Under the pieces are notes generated by a model. It was given only the letters and a program-made list of their open reading frames with translations, was not told the origin of the DNA and searched no databases. Shown one piece after another: positions 54,215-62,969 of a stretch of DNA of 64,000 bases. The number at the start of each line of letters is the position of its first letter. Within the stretch, counting starts at the first letter, position 1. The DNA comes from Alteromonas marina. GTDB lineage: Bacteria > Pseudomonadota > Gammaproteobacteria > Enterobacterales > Alteromonadaceae. The DNA lies in contig NZ_JWLW01000014.1 in the NCBI RefSeq assembly GCF_000808575.1, positions 93,763 through 157,762 of the forward strand. Direction: 5' to 3'. The translations under genes were made by a program, and so were the position numbers.

Positions 54215-54589
54215 ATGGATGTACTTGATATAAAGGTGCGGGTGAAAACCCGTCACCTTCCTGACCACCTCCCCTCTGACTCAAAGCAGTTTGCATTCGC
54301 CTACCACATTACTATTGAAAACAATAGTGAGCATACGGTACAGCTGCTAAGTCGCTACTGGAAGATAACCGATGCTAACGGTAAAACGTCAGAAGTAGAG
54401 GGCGATGGAGTGGTTGGGAAACAGCCAATAATGAAGGCAGGTGAAAATTTTGACTATACCAGCGGAGCAGTCATTGACACTCCGGTTGGCAATATGGAAG
54501 GCTACTATGTAATGGAACTAGAGAGCGGCGAGCGTTTCCGCGTTCCTGTAAAAGTATTTCGCCTAGCCATTCCAAGCATTCTTCATTAA
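54215..54589 (+). CDS. apaG: ApaG protein (DUF525)
   Basis: Small beta-sandwich protein of the ApaG/DUF525 family: AFAYHITIENNSEHTVQLLS, then RYWKITDANGKTSEVEGDGV and GKQPIMKAGENFDYTSG. It is 124 residues long (E. coli 125). The role is unsettled. It lies 8 bp after rsmA and 7 bp before apaH. Confidence 0.95.
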   Translation: MDVLDIKVRVKTRHLPDHLPSDSKQFAFAYHITIENNSEHTVQLLSRYWKITDANGKTSEVEGDGVVGKQPIMKAGENFDYTSGAVIDTPVGNMEGYYVMELESGERFRVPVKVFRLAIPSILH

Positions 54590-54596
54590 GGTTTTT

Positions 54597-55424
54597 ATGT
54601 CCAAAGGTAACACCTACGTCATTGGCGATATTCAAGGCTGTTATGACGGTCTTCGCCGCGCATTAGATAAAGTCGAATTTGACGAGACGAACGATAAACT
54701 GCTTGCCGTCGGTGATTTGGTTGCACGAGGAGAAGATTCGTTAAACACATTACGCTTTCTGAAATCACTTGGCAGTCAATTTAGCAGCGTATTGGGTAAT
54801 CACGACCTACATTTACTCGCCGTTGTTAACGATATCCGTAAAGCCAAAAAATCAGACAAATTAACGCCATTACTCAATGCTTCAGACTTGACCGAACTTA
54901 TTTATTGGTTGCGTCAATTTCCGCTGGCAATGAAATTAGACGAACAATCAGTAATGGTCCATGCTGGGCTCTATCCTAAATGGTCTATCGATAAGTGCAT
55001 TTCACTGAGTGATGAAGTTAGCAACATCCTAAAATCCGATGATTACGCTACGTTTCTATCCAGCATGTACGGGAATACACCAGACAACTGGTCAGATAAT
55101 CTTGAAGGTGACGAGCGACTGCGTTTTATTGTGAATGCCTGTACCCGCATGCGGTTTGTTCATACAGACGGCACACTCGATTTTGAAAATAAGTCTCACC
55201 CTGGTGCGGTATCACACAGCACCAGTAGCACGCTAAGACCATGGTTTGAGGTTGAGAATAAAAAGCTTGGCGATGATCAACGAGTAGTATTTGGGCATTG
55301 GGCTGCTCTGTCTGGCGAGACAAATAGTTCTCGGTTTATTGGCTTAGATACGGGTTACGTGTGGGGACAAAGTATGACGCTACTAAACCTAAACACATCA
55401 TCGCTCGTTAGCGTCTCGGCGTAA
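54597..55424 (+). CDS. apaH: Diadenosine tetraphosphatase ApaH
   Basis: Symmetrically cleaves Ap4A (and removes Np4 caps in E. coli). It has metallophosphatase motifs VIGDIQGCYDG, AVGDLVARGEDS, LGNHDLHLL and MVHAGLYP. Its 275 residues match E. coli (280). It is the last gene of the operon; 281 bp follow before the chemoreceptor gene. Confidence 0.95.
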   Translation: MSKGNTYVIGDIQGCYDGLRRALDKVEFDETNDKLLAVGDLVARGEDSLNTLRFLKSLGSQFSSVLGNHDLHLLAVVNDIRKAKKSDKLTPLLNASDLTELIYWLRQFPLAMKLDEQSVMVHAGLYPKWSIDKCISLSDEVSNILKSDDYATFLSSMYGNTPDNWSDNLEGDERLRFIVNACTRMRFVHTDGTLDFENKSHPGAVSHSTSSTLRPWFEVENKKLGDDQRVVFGHWAALSGETNSSRFIGLDTGYVWGQSMTLLNLNTSSLVSVSA

Positions 55425-55509
55425 TATCTCATTTCAACACATCATTGGGCTGGAAAAGCGCAAATGAGGAGACTTTTCTCCCACCCCAACTGGTTGTACC
55501 AGTGAAAAC

Positions 55510-55529
55510 ATTAGCACTTAAGTGCTAAT
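55510..55529. promoter_or_regulatory. 20-bp perfect palindrome upstream of the chemoreceptor promoter
   Basis: The half-site ATTAGCACTT (55510-55519) is followed directly by its inverse (55520-55529), with no spacer. It ends 5 bp before the sigma-28 -35 element. It could be an operator for a dimeric regulator or part of the apaH 3' end. Confidence 0.5.
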
Positions 55530-55534
55530 TAAAA

Positions 55535-55561
55535 TAAACATTAAGTTGTTGTAGCCGATAC
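55535..55561 (+). promoter_or_regulatory. Sigma-28 (FliA) promoter of the chemoreceptor gene
   Basis: TAAA (55535-55538), exactly 15 bp, then GCCGATAC (55554-55561): one base off the consensus TAAA-N15-GCCGATAA. It implies a leader of about 135 nt and places the receptor among the late flagellar genes. Confidence 0.8.
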
Positions 55562-55705
55562 ACTTACTTGTGATAGTAACGATGATGTTTCGTTATCCCC
55601 TCTCATTACATGAGCAAATACGCTTATACAACCGCTATATTTTGTTAGCTGAGACGGGTAATATCGTTAGGGATAAAAACAAAAAACACTCATCCAGGAG
55701 TTCCG

Positions 55706-57730
55706 ATGAAATTAACGGTAGCCACACGCGTAATCGGGGGATTTGTATCGATTAGTGCACTTCTAATCGTCATAAGTGTTGTTTCGCTATACAACCTCAA
55801 TTCTATAGGCTCTGCGACAGAAGAAGTAAACGACGTTGCGCTTCCCACCGTAGCAGGCAGTAACGCATTAAAAGCAAGCTTTCTAAACATGGGACGACTG
55901 ACCTTCGAAAGCTACATTGAAGAAGATCTAAATGGCTTAAAAGACAAACGAGCATCTTTTAACTCTGCCAAAGATACCTTTGAGAGTGAATATAAGAAAC
56001 TGGCGCAGGCAGTTAATAACGAGCCTGAACTAAAGAGTACGCTGAATACTGTACGAGAATCTTATGAAGCGTATGTCACCAACGTAGAAGCGATGTACAA
56101 AAACCATCAAATGTACCTCGACCTGCGCAATAGTATTCAAGACCGACTTGGTGACGCGGAAGACAACGCCGACGATGCTTCTACCTACCTTCTAGACTTC
56201 TCAGACTTAGACGCTGTTCAGCGCGACTCTAACCTCCGACGTGCGGCAGAAATCGGCGGCCAACTTGAGACGTCGCTGCTTTCTTTGCTAACGGTTTCAT
56301 ACGAGTACATTAAAACAGAGACACTGGTTCGTTCGCAGACGCTAGGCAACGAAGTTGATTTGGTTGTCGAGAAAGTGGTCACGCAATTAAGCGACATGAT
56401 GCAAACTGCGGGCGGACGCGATGCTTCTGGTACTCTTGATGACATTAACGACTTGGTTAACGACGCCATCAATGCGATTAAAGCTAACGACGGCGTGGTG
56501 CAGCTTCATGTAGATCGCCTAGAGCGCAGAAATGATGCTGAACAGGCACTTAATGCTTCTGATGCAAACATCACGCAGGGGGTTGTGGCGCTTGAAAACC
56601 TTCTGAATCTTGCAGATAAAAAAGCATCTCACATAGAAAACCAAGTTAATGGCGCCATTACAACAGGCAACACGTTCGTTATTGTGGTCGTTATCATCTC
56701 GATTGCTGTAGCGGCCTTCATTGGATACGTAACCGTTCGCGCTATCACACGTCCGCTTTATCGCGTAAATGAACTACTTACGGTGGCTTCATCGGGTGAC
56801 CTTACTCACCGCTTAGATGATTCTGCACAAGACGAATTTGGTCTTTTAGCTCGAAACTGTAATACGCTTATTGGAAACCTTAAGGAGCTCATTACAGCCA
56901 TTAACGTTCGTGCAGAACAATTGGCGGCAGCTTCAGAGCAAACATCTGCGGTAACGGCGCAAACTACCCATTCAATTCAGGATCAAAAATCTCAAATTGG
57001 CCAAGTGGCAACAGCAACCACAGAAATGCACTCTACGTCGCAGCTGGTTGTTCAGAACGCAGAAGATACGCTTAGCCAGATTCGCCATGCAGATGCTGAG
57101 GCCGAAAACGTTCGTCAAATCTCGTTAGAGAACAAGAACACTATTGAAATTTTGTCTCGTGATGTTCAAGAAGCGGCGGATGTTATCAACAAGCTTCATC
57201 AAGACAGTGCAAGCATTGGTGGTATTCTTGACGTTATTCGCGGTGTTGCCGATCAAACCAACCTATTGGCCCTGAATGCTGCTATTGAGGCTGCTCGCGC
57301 GGGTGAACAAGGTCGGGGTTTCGCGGTTGTTGCAGACGAAGTAAGAACCCTAGCTAGCCGTACACAAGAATCGACACAAGAAATTAATGCCATGATTGAA
57401 GTGCTTCAAGCAGGCGCGGAAAAAGCGGTGTCGGTGATGAATCAAGGTAAAGATCAAACCGCCGCATGTGTTGCGCAAACAGAAAAAGCCACACAAGCGT
57501 TGGATATCATTACCGATGCGGTTCACAAAGCCCATGACGTGAGCTCTCAAATTGAACAGTCAGCTCGTGAACAGAATACGGTATCACAAGAGATCAGCGA
57601 AAAGCTTGAAACTATTGTGAGTATTGCTGAAGAGACAACCGTTGGTGCACAGCAGACGTCTGAATCAAGCCATGAAGTGGCTCGCCTTGCTGAAGAGCTA
57701 CAGCAGTCTATTAGACAGTTTAAAGTGTGA
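55706..57730 (+). CDS. Methyl-accepting chemotaxis protein
   Basis: 674 residues. Membrane helix 1 is about residues 9-30; a helical periplasmic domain of about 290 residues follows; helix 2 is about 318-341, then HAMP (about 342-395) and the signalling domain. The tip carries the conserved hairpin ([20 protein letters not shown], then [15 protein letters not shown]). There is no C-terminal CheR-binding pentapeptide. The ligand is unknown. AGGAG lies before the ATG. It is monocistronic, between a sigma-28 promoter and a strong terminator. Confidence 0.95.
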   Translation: MKLTVATRVIGGFVSISALLIVISVVSLYNLNSIGSATEEVNDVALPTVAGSNALKASFLNMGRLTFESYIEEDLNGLKDKRASFNSAKDTFESEYKKLAQAVNNEPELKSTLNTVRESYEAYVTNVEAMYKNHQMYLDLRNSIQDRLGDAEDNADDASTYLLDFSDLDAVQRDSNLRRAAEIGGQLETSLLSLLTVSYEYIKTETLVRSQTLGNEVDLVVEKVVTQLSDMMQTAGGRDASGTLDDINDLVNDAINAIKANDGVVQLHVDRLERRNDAEQALNASDANITQGVVALENLLNLADKKASHIENQVNGAITTGNTFVIVVVIISIAVAAFIGYVTVRAITRPLYRVNELLTVASSGDLTHRLDDSAQDEFGLLARNCNTLIGNLKELITAINVRAEQLAAASEQTSAVTAQTTHSIQDQKSQIGQVATATTEMHSTSQLVVQNAEDTLSQIRHADAEAENVRQISLENKNTIEILSRDVQEAADVINKLHQDSASIGGILDVIRGVADQTNLLALNAAIEAARAGEQGRGFAVVADEVRTLASRTQESTQEINAMIEVLQAGAEKAVSVMNQGKDQTAACVAQTEKATQALDIITDAVHKAHDVSSQIEQSAREQNTVSQEISEKLETIVSIAEETTVGAQQTSESSHEVARLAEELQQSIRQFKV

Positions 57731-57751
57731 TCCTCACACGTTAAAGAAAAC

Positions 57752-57785
57752 AAAAACGGCCGATTCAATATCGGCCGTTTTTTTT
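57752..57785. terminator. Bidirectional terminator between the chemoreceptor gene and lysC
   Basis: A perfect 13-bp stem (AAAAACGGCCGAT, 57752-57764, against 57770-57782) with loop TCAAT and a T-run after it; the A-rich left arm serves the converging lysC transcript. Confidence 0.9.
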
Positions 57786-57799
57786 AGTCTGATATTTGA

Positions 57800-59149
57800 T
57801 TACTCAAACAATGCCGTATGAAGCTTGCGAACCACATCGTCACTGTCGGTTTCGTTGACCAAGAACGATAGGTTGTGAGGGTTGGCGCCAAAGCAAATCA
57901 TGCGAAGGTTGAAATCTGAAACCGCAGCTAAAATCTTGCTAGAAACACCTACAGCGGTTTGCATGTTGTTACCTACAACGGTGACAAGGTCGTAACCTTT
58001 TTCTACTTTCACATCACAGATAGTTTCAAGTTCAGCAATGGTTTCTTTGTTTAGTCGCTGAGCCACAGAGTTTGCAGGGTTATCAAGGGTAAAAGATACC
58101 GAGATTTCTGATGTGGTAACCAAATCAACACTTAGCTTGTGCTTAGCGATGATGGCAAATACCTGCTGTAGGAAGCCTTGCGCATACATCATCTTCGGAG
58201 TTTTCACTGTCACCATTACCTGCTCTTTACGGCGAGTAATAGCTCGATACGGTGGTTCGTGCTCACAATCACGCACAATCCATGTACCGCCCTTTTCTGG
58301 CTCCTTACTAGAGCCTACAAACACCTTTATGTCCTTGCGAAGTGCAGGCTCCATAGTGGCAGGATGTAGTACCTTGGCACCAAAGGTGGCCATTTCCGCC
58401 GCTTCTTCAAAGCTGAGTTCAGGTAACGGATGAGCAGCTGGCGTGATGCGCGGGTCAGTTGTGTACACCCCTGTTACGTCAGTCCAAATCTCACACGATT
58501 CGGCATCAAGCGCTTCAGCAAGTAGCGCCGCCGTAAAATCAGAACCACCACGACCTAGCGTTGTAGTACGGCCTTCCTCGTCAGCACCAACAAAGCCTTG
58601 AGTAACCACTATCGCGTCTTTAATTTCAGGTGCCAGCAATTGTTTAGACAGCTTTTCGATTTCTTCGATTTGCGGCGCACCTTCTCCAAACTCACTGTCC
58701 GTACGTAACACCTTACGTACGTCAAAGTTCATGGTTTTTACGCCCTGCTCTGCAAGCACGGAAGAGAACATCAGCGATGACATCCGCTCACCCATTGAAA
58801 GCAGCTGATCTTTTAAATCATCACGGTGAAGGATTTCTTCATGAAACGCTAAGCTTCGCATTTCATCTAACAAGTCGTTGAGTTTTGGCTCAACCGCGTC
58901 TTTATCTTTCAACTTGTTAAGAATGGCAAGCTCAATATTGATAATGGCCTGACAGGTCTCTTCAATTTGCTGTTGCGTCATAGGTGTGTGCGCTAAGCTT
59001 ACCAGGTGATTGGTTACACCTGCCGCAGCGCTCACTACCACAATGCGCGTTTTGTCATTACCGGCAACAATTCGGGCGCAGTTTTGCATTACTTCGTAAT
59101 TCGCAACGCTAGTTCCACCGAACTTAGCTATCGATAAGGCATTTGTCAC
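57800..59149 (-). CDS. lysC: Lysine-sensitive aspartokinase III
   Basis: Phosphorylates aspartate, the first step to lysine, threonine, methionine and diaminopimelate. The kinase domain begins IAKFGGTSVANYEVMQNCA, with TTLGRGGSDFTAALLAEAL. Two ACT domains follow at about 305-449 (VTVKTPKMMYAQGFLQQVF, VVGNNMQTAVGVSSKI). It has 449 residues, the same as E. coli LysC, with no fused homoserine dehydrogenase. I see no lysine riboswitch: the gap to the upstream gene is only 60 bp. Confidence 0.95.
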   Translation of the reverse strand: MTNALSIAKFGGTSVANYEVMQNCARIVAGNDKTRIVVVSAAAGVTNHLVSLAHTPMTQQQIEETCQAIINIELAILNKLKDKDAVEPKLNDLLDEMRSLAFHEEILHRDDLKDQLLSMGERMSSLMFSSVLAEQGVKTMNFDVRKVLRTDSEFGEGAPQIEEIEKLSKQLLAPEIKDAIVVTQGFVGADEEGRTTTLGRGGSDFTAALLAEALDAESCEIWTDVTGVYTTDPRITPAAHPLPELSFEEAAEMATFGAKVLHPATMEPALRKDIKVFVGSSKEPEKGGTWIVRDCEHEPPYRAITRRKEQVMVTVKTPKMMYAQGFLQQVFAIIAKHKLSVDLVTTSEISVSFTLDNPANSVAQRLNKETIAELETICDVKVEKGYDLVTVVGNNMQTAVGVSSKILAAVSDFNLRMICFGANPHNLSFLVNETDSDDVVRKLHTALFE

Positions 59150-59171
59150 TATATTTAACTCCAGAATAAAA

Positions 59172-59211
59172 CTAGCATTTCGCTAGCGGCAACCGCGCGT
59201 TCTGCGCGGTT
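59172..59211 (-). promoter_or_regulatory. Two hairpins between the DUF192 gene and lysC
   Basis: AACCGCGC/GCGCGGTT (59191-59211) overlaps the stop codon of the DUF192 gene. CTAGC/GCTAG (59172-59186) follows and leads into TTTTATT on the minus strand. Together they may attenuate read-through into lysC. Confidence 0.4.
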
Positions 59212-59659
59212 AATCAATCGTTATTTGGTCGCCTACTTTAATATTATTCTCGGCAAACCACCCTTGGTTCATTTCCAACGCGTAAAGTACCTCTTTCGAT
59301 GATCCGACCGACTCCAAACTATGCGGAGTGAGAGGTTTTATATCCGTTATTACGCCTTTTCTGTCGATAAATGCTACGTCTAGAGGAACAAAGGTATTTT
59401 TCATCCACATGCCCGCAAACTTTGGGCTAGAAAACTTAAAAAACATACCGCAGTCTTCACACAAGGCTTTGCGAAACATAAGGCCCTGTGCGCGTTGTTC
59501 AAAGGTTTTGGCATACTCAACTTCATAGTGCTTGCCGCCAATCTCAAGTGTAATGGATTCAAAGTCCACTGAATTCAGCGACGATACAGGGTCAACCTGC
59601 GCTTTTGCACACCCTAAGGTTAATACAAGTGCAGCAACAATAAAGAAAGATTTTCCCAT
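59210..59659 (-). CDS. DUF192 lipoprotein
   Basis: 149 residues from the ATG at 59659 (GGAAT upstream). A lipoprotein-like signal MGKSFFIVAALVLTLGC has a Cys at residue 17. The DUF192 domain (about 45-149) shows FEQRAQGLMFRKALCEDCGM, MWMKNTFVPLDVAFID and VLYALEMNQGWFAENNIKVG. Function unknown; the family is a small exported barrel. It lies between acnB and lysC on the same strand. Confidence 0.87.
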   Translation of the reverse strand: MGKSFFIVAALVLTLGCAKAQVDPVSSLNSVDFESITLEIGGKHYEVEYAKTFEQRAQGLMFRKALCEDCGMFFKFSSPKFAGMWMKNTFVPLDVAFIDRKGVITDIKPLTPHSLESVGSSKEVLYALEMNQGWFAENNIKVGDQITID

Positions 59660-59679
59660 TAGACATTCCTTTTCGCCAT

Positions 59680-59715
59680 AAAAAAAGCCGGTCACCTTAA
59701 CGGTCACCGGCTTTG
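59680..59715 (-). terminator. Rho-independent terminator of acnB
   Basis: AAGCCGGT pairs with ACCGGCTT, with an inner ACC/GGT and one C-C mismatch, followed by seven T on the minus strand. It lies 17 bp after the acnB stop, just upstream of the DUF192 start. Confidence 0.85.
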
Positions 59716-59731
59716 TAGTTTATACACTATT

Positions 59732-62344
59732 TTAAGCAACATTCAATGTTGGAATAATGCGCGCTTTTGCTTCTTCCTCAGCCTTTTTAAAGCTGGGCAT
59801 TTTGTCGAAGTTTAAGTAGCGGAATACTTCACCCGACATTGCGTTAATTTTGCTGGCGTATTCCATGTATTCTTCGGCAGTTGGAATGCGCCCAACAATG
59901 GCACCCACCGCAGCAAGCTCTGCTGAGGTCAAATAAACATTCGCCCCATCGCCCAAGCGGTTAGGGAAGTTTCGAGTAGACGTGGAAAGTACGGTTGTTC
60001 CCGCATCCACCCTTGCTTGGTTACCCATACATAGTGAGCAGCCCGGCATTTCTGTACGCACGCCTACACGACCATAAATGTTGTAGTAGCCCTCTTCCAT
60101 TAACTGGGCTTTGTCCATCTTGGTCGGTGGTGACATCCATAAACGAGTGGGCAGTGTTTTGTTGTACTGCTCAAGTAGCTTACCGGCTGCCCGGAAGTGA
60201 CCAATGTTTGTCATACATGAACCAATAAATACCTCGTCTACCTTATCGCCTGCAACGTCAGATAAGGTTTTCGCATCGTCAGGATCATTAGGGCAGCACA
60301 CAATTGGCTCTTTAATATCGTTAAGGTCAATTTCGATAACCTCTGCATACTCAGCGTCTGCGTCTGCTCGCATTAATTCCGGGTTAGCTAACCATTCTTC
60401 CATTTTCTGCGCGCGACGCTCTAAGGTACGTGGGTCGCCATAACCTTCGTTAATCATCCAGCGAAGCATGGTAATGTTTGAACGCAGGTATTCAGCAATC
60501 GACGCTTCAGATAAGTTGATAGTACAACCGGCTGCTGAACGCTCCGCCGATGCGTCAGAAAGCTCGAACGCCTGTTCTACGGTTAAGTTCTCTAGTCCTT
60601 CGATTTCTAAAATACGGCCAGAGAAGGCATTGATCTTGCCTTTTTTCTCGACCGTTAATAGGCCTTGTTTAATGGCGTACAGCGGAATGGCGTGTACTAG
60701 GTCGCGTAACGTAATGCCCGGCTGCATTTCCCCCTTAAATCGCACCAATACCGACTCGGGCATATCTAGCGGCATAACGCCAGTAGCCGCAGCGAACGCG
60801 ACCAGCCCAGAACCTGCAGGGAAAGAAATACCTAAGGGGAAACGAGTATGCGAGTCACCACCCGTACCTACTGTGTCAGGCAGCAGCATGCGGTTTAACC
60901 AGCTGTGTATAATACCGTCACCAGGACGCAGCGATACGCCACCGCGGTTCATTATAAAATCAGGTAGCGTGTGCTGCGTTTCTATGTCCACCGGCTTGGG
61001 GTAAGCGGCGGTGTGACAGAATGACTGCATGGTCAAATCGGCCGTAAAGCCAAGGCAAGCTAAGTCTTTAAGCTCATCGCGGGTCATGGGCCCTGTGGTA
61101 TCTTGCGAGCCTACGGTCGTCATTTTAGGTTCGCAGTAGGTGCCTGGGCGAATACCGTCAACACCGCACGCCTTACCCACCATTTTCTGCGCTAGCGAGA
61201 AACCCGCTCCACTGTCTTTTGGCTGTTCAGGCGTACGGAATAAGTCCGTCGGGCCTAAACCTAGTGTCTCACGCGCCTTCTCGGTAAGGCCACGACCAAT
61301 AATCAGGTTAATACGCCCACCTGCGCGCACTTCATCCAGGATCACCTTCGACTTATAGCTGTATTCTGCAAGAAGTTCACCGGTTTCATGGTTGGTGATT
61401 TTTCCTTCAAACGGATAGATGTCTATCACATCACCCATGTTCATTTTTTCCACATCGGCTTCAAACACCAATGCACCGGCATCTTCCATAGTGTTAAAGA
61501 AGATAGGCGCAACTTTTGAACCAATGCACACACCACCGCCTCGTTTATTGGGTACACCCGGTAAGTCTTCACCAAAGAACCACAGCACAGAGTTAGTTGC
61601 CGACTTGCGTGACGAGCCTGTTCCAACTACATCACCAACAAAAGCCACGGGATAGCCCTTACTTTTAACTTCTTCTATTTGCGCCATTGGGCCTTTAACA
61701 CCAGGTTCTTCTGGCTCTAAACCTTCGCGGGGCATTTTGTAAGCTGCAAGAGCGTGCAATGGAATATCTGGGCGAGACCATGCGTCAGGGGCTGGCGACA
61801 AATCATCAGTATTCGTTTCACCTGTTACTTTAAACACGGTGTAAGTGATTTTATCGTCCATTAATTTGCGCGACGTGAACCACTCACCTTCAGCCCAAGA
61901 TTTGATGATGTCAGTGGCATGCTCGTTACCCGCTTTGTGCTTTTCTTCCACATCGTGATAAGCATCAAACATTAAAAGGGTATGTTTCAGCTCTTTCGCA
62001 GCCAACGGCGCAAGCGCGTTATCATCAAGTAGCTCTACTAAAGTGGCAATGTTGTAGCCACCATGCATATTTCCTAGCAGTTCAACGGCTTTCTCTTTAG
62101 AGATAAGCTCACAACTATCTTCACCTTTTGCGATTGCACTTAAAAACCCAGCTTTAACGTAAGCTGCCTCATCAACCCCAGGCGGTACACGTTCTGCCAG
62201 CAGTTCTAAAAGAAAGTCCCCTTCGCCTGCTGGCGGGTTCTTCAATAAATCAACCAGGCCAGCTACCTGTTCAGCGTTAAGCGGTTTAGGTGGGATATTT
62301 TGAGCGGCACGTTCTTCAACGTGATTGCGATAGTCTTGTAACAC
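59732..62344 (-). CDS. acnB: Bifunctional aconitate hydratase B / 2-methylisocitrate dehydratase
   Basis: Main citric-acid-cycle aconitase. A GTG start at 62344 (GAGGAAG upstream) gives 870 residues beginning VLQDYRNHVEERAAQNIPPK, matching E. coli AcnB (865); the frame is open to 62407 but the extra 21 residues are not family-like. It has the AcnB order: an N-terminal HEAT-like domain (to about 160), swivel domain, then the core with the 4Fe-4S cysteines (GSCMTNIGHFRAAG; EMPGCSLCMGNQARV). Confidence 0.96.
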   Translation of the reverse strand: MLQDYRNHVEERAAQNIPPKPLNAEQVAGLVDLLKNPPAGEGDFLLELLAERVPPGVDEAAYVKAGFLSAIAKGEDSCELISKEKAVELLGNMHGGYNIATLVELLDDNALAPLAAKELKHTLLMFDAYHDVEEKHKAGNEHATDIIKSWAEGEWFTSRKLMDDKITYTVFKVTGETNTDDLSPAPDAWSRPDIPLHALAAYKMPREGLEPEEPGVKGPMAQIEEVKSKGYPVAFVGDVVGTGSSRKSATNSVLWFFGEDLPGVPNKRGGGVCIGSKVAPIFFNTMEDAGALVFEADVEKMNMGDVIDIYPFEGKITNHETGELLAEYSYKSKVILDEVRAGGRINLIIGRGLTEKARETLGLGPTDLFRTPEQPKDSGAGFSLAQKMVGKACGVDGIRPGTYCEPKMTTVGSQDTTGPMTRDELKDLACLGFTADLTMQSFCHTAAYPKPVDIETQHTLPDFIMNRGGVSLRPGDGIIHSWLNRMLLPDTVGTGGDSHTRFPLGISFPAGSGLVAFAAATGVMPLDMPESVLVRFKGEMQPGITLRDLVHAIPLYAIKQGLLTVEKKGKINAFSGRILEIEGLENLTVEQAFELSDASAERSAAGCTINLSEASIAEYLRSNITMLRWMINEGYGDPRTLERRAQKMEEWLANPELMRADADAEYAEVIEIDLNDIKEPIVCCPNDPDDAKTLSDVAGDKVDEVFIGSCMTNIGHFRAAGKLLEQYNKTLPTRLWMSPPTKMDKAQLMEEGYYNIYGRVGVRTEMPGCSLCMGNQARVDAGTTVLSTSTRNFPNRLGDGANVYLTSAELAAVGAIVGRIPTAEEYMEYASKINAMSGEVFRYLNFDKMPSFKKAEEEAKARIIPTLNVA

Positions 62345-62651
62345 AGTCTCTTCCTCTAAGTTAGCTTGCGCAATGGGAGTAAACGGTCTTGTACGCACTT
62401 GACGCAAGGTGTGTTTAATAAATCATCAACAGTATAACTTCACGAGCTCACTTTTTAAATTTAGCGCCTTTTTAATTCAATTATAATCGCTATTCATACC
62501 ATTACTTTTAAATGACAAAAGCGATTAAAAAGAAATAAGCAAAGTAACTTTAGCAATTAACATGTAGTAAAGTTATAGGGCTTTATGACTTAAAGACAAG
62601 AGGTTAGCTGTACACGATGCTTTTTCAATTAAAGCAAACCGTAAACGATTA
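62345..62651. other. Upstream region of acnB
   Basis: About 307 bp, strongly AT-rich (62450-62560). It must contain the acnB promoter. I see no gene or recognisable operator. Confidence 0.35.
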
Positions 62652-62916
62652 ATACCAGTCCGCATAGATAATTACCCACTCAGCGAGAGTTAAAATGTTC
62701 GTAATCGCGGCGTGTTTCCGCAGGTATAGTGGTTCTACATCAAGGTGTCACAATAAAGAGTACGGACATTTAAAACTCGCCCTTCGGGAAGGCCTGGCAA
62801 GCTTCCTAGCTTCATTCTGGGAATTTGAAAGGGAACAACCATTCCTGCATTCCCACGCTTTGCTAGGAAACTTGCCAGCGCCTTCTGAGTGGGCACTTAT
62901 CCATGCGGATTGGTAT
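62652..62916. mobile_element. Foldback / MITE-like element with long terminal inverted repeats
   Basis: The 32-bp ends (62652-62683 and 62885-62916) are inverted copies with four mismatches; they begin ATACCAGTCCGCAT and ATACCAATCCGCAT. A second inverted pair lies inside (62682-62702 with 62761-62780, imperfect). A third is 17 bp with one mismatch (62794-62810 with 62862-62878), with GGGAAT/ATTCCC within. The 265-bp unit would fold into a branched structure. It has no transposase. A 78-codon frame at 62695 lies wholly within and is not credible. No clear target duplication is visible. Confidence 0.65.
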
Positions 62917-62969
62917 AACAACAGTAAGTGAGAGGCAGTTCATGTGACTATACTGGCAGTAAGTAAGTG

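Noticed and set aside
59150..59209. Lysine riboswitch before lysC
   Set aside because: The 60-bp gap is far too short for this riboswitch, and only two small hairpins are present.
62345..62407. N-terminal extension of AcnB
   Set aside because: The family N-terminus begins at the GTG at 62344, which has a good ribosome-binding site; the extension is not family-like.
62652..62916. Integron attC site
   Set aside because: No integrase or cassette array is near, and the ends do not match the attC core sites GTTRRRY/RYYYAAC.
62695..62931. 78-codon open frame as a small protein gene
   Set aside because: It lies almost wholly inside the inverted-repeat element; its codons are dictated by the paired arms and it has no family resemblance or good ribosome-binding site.
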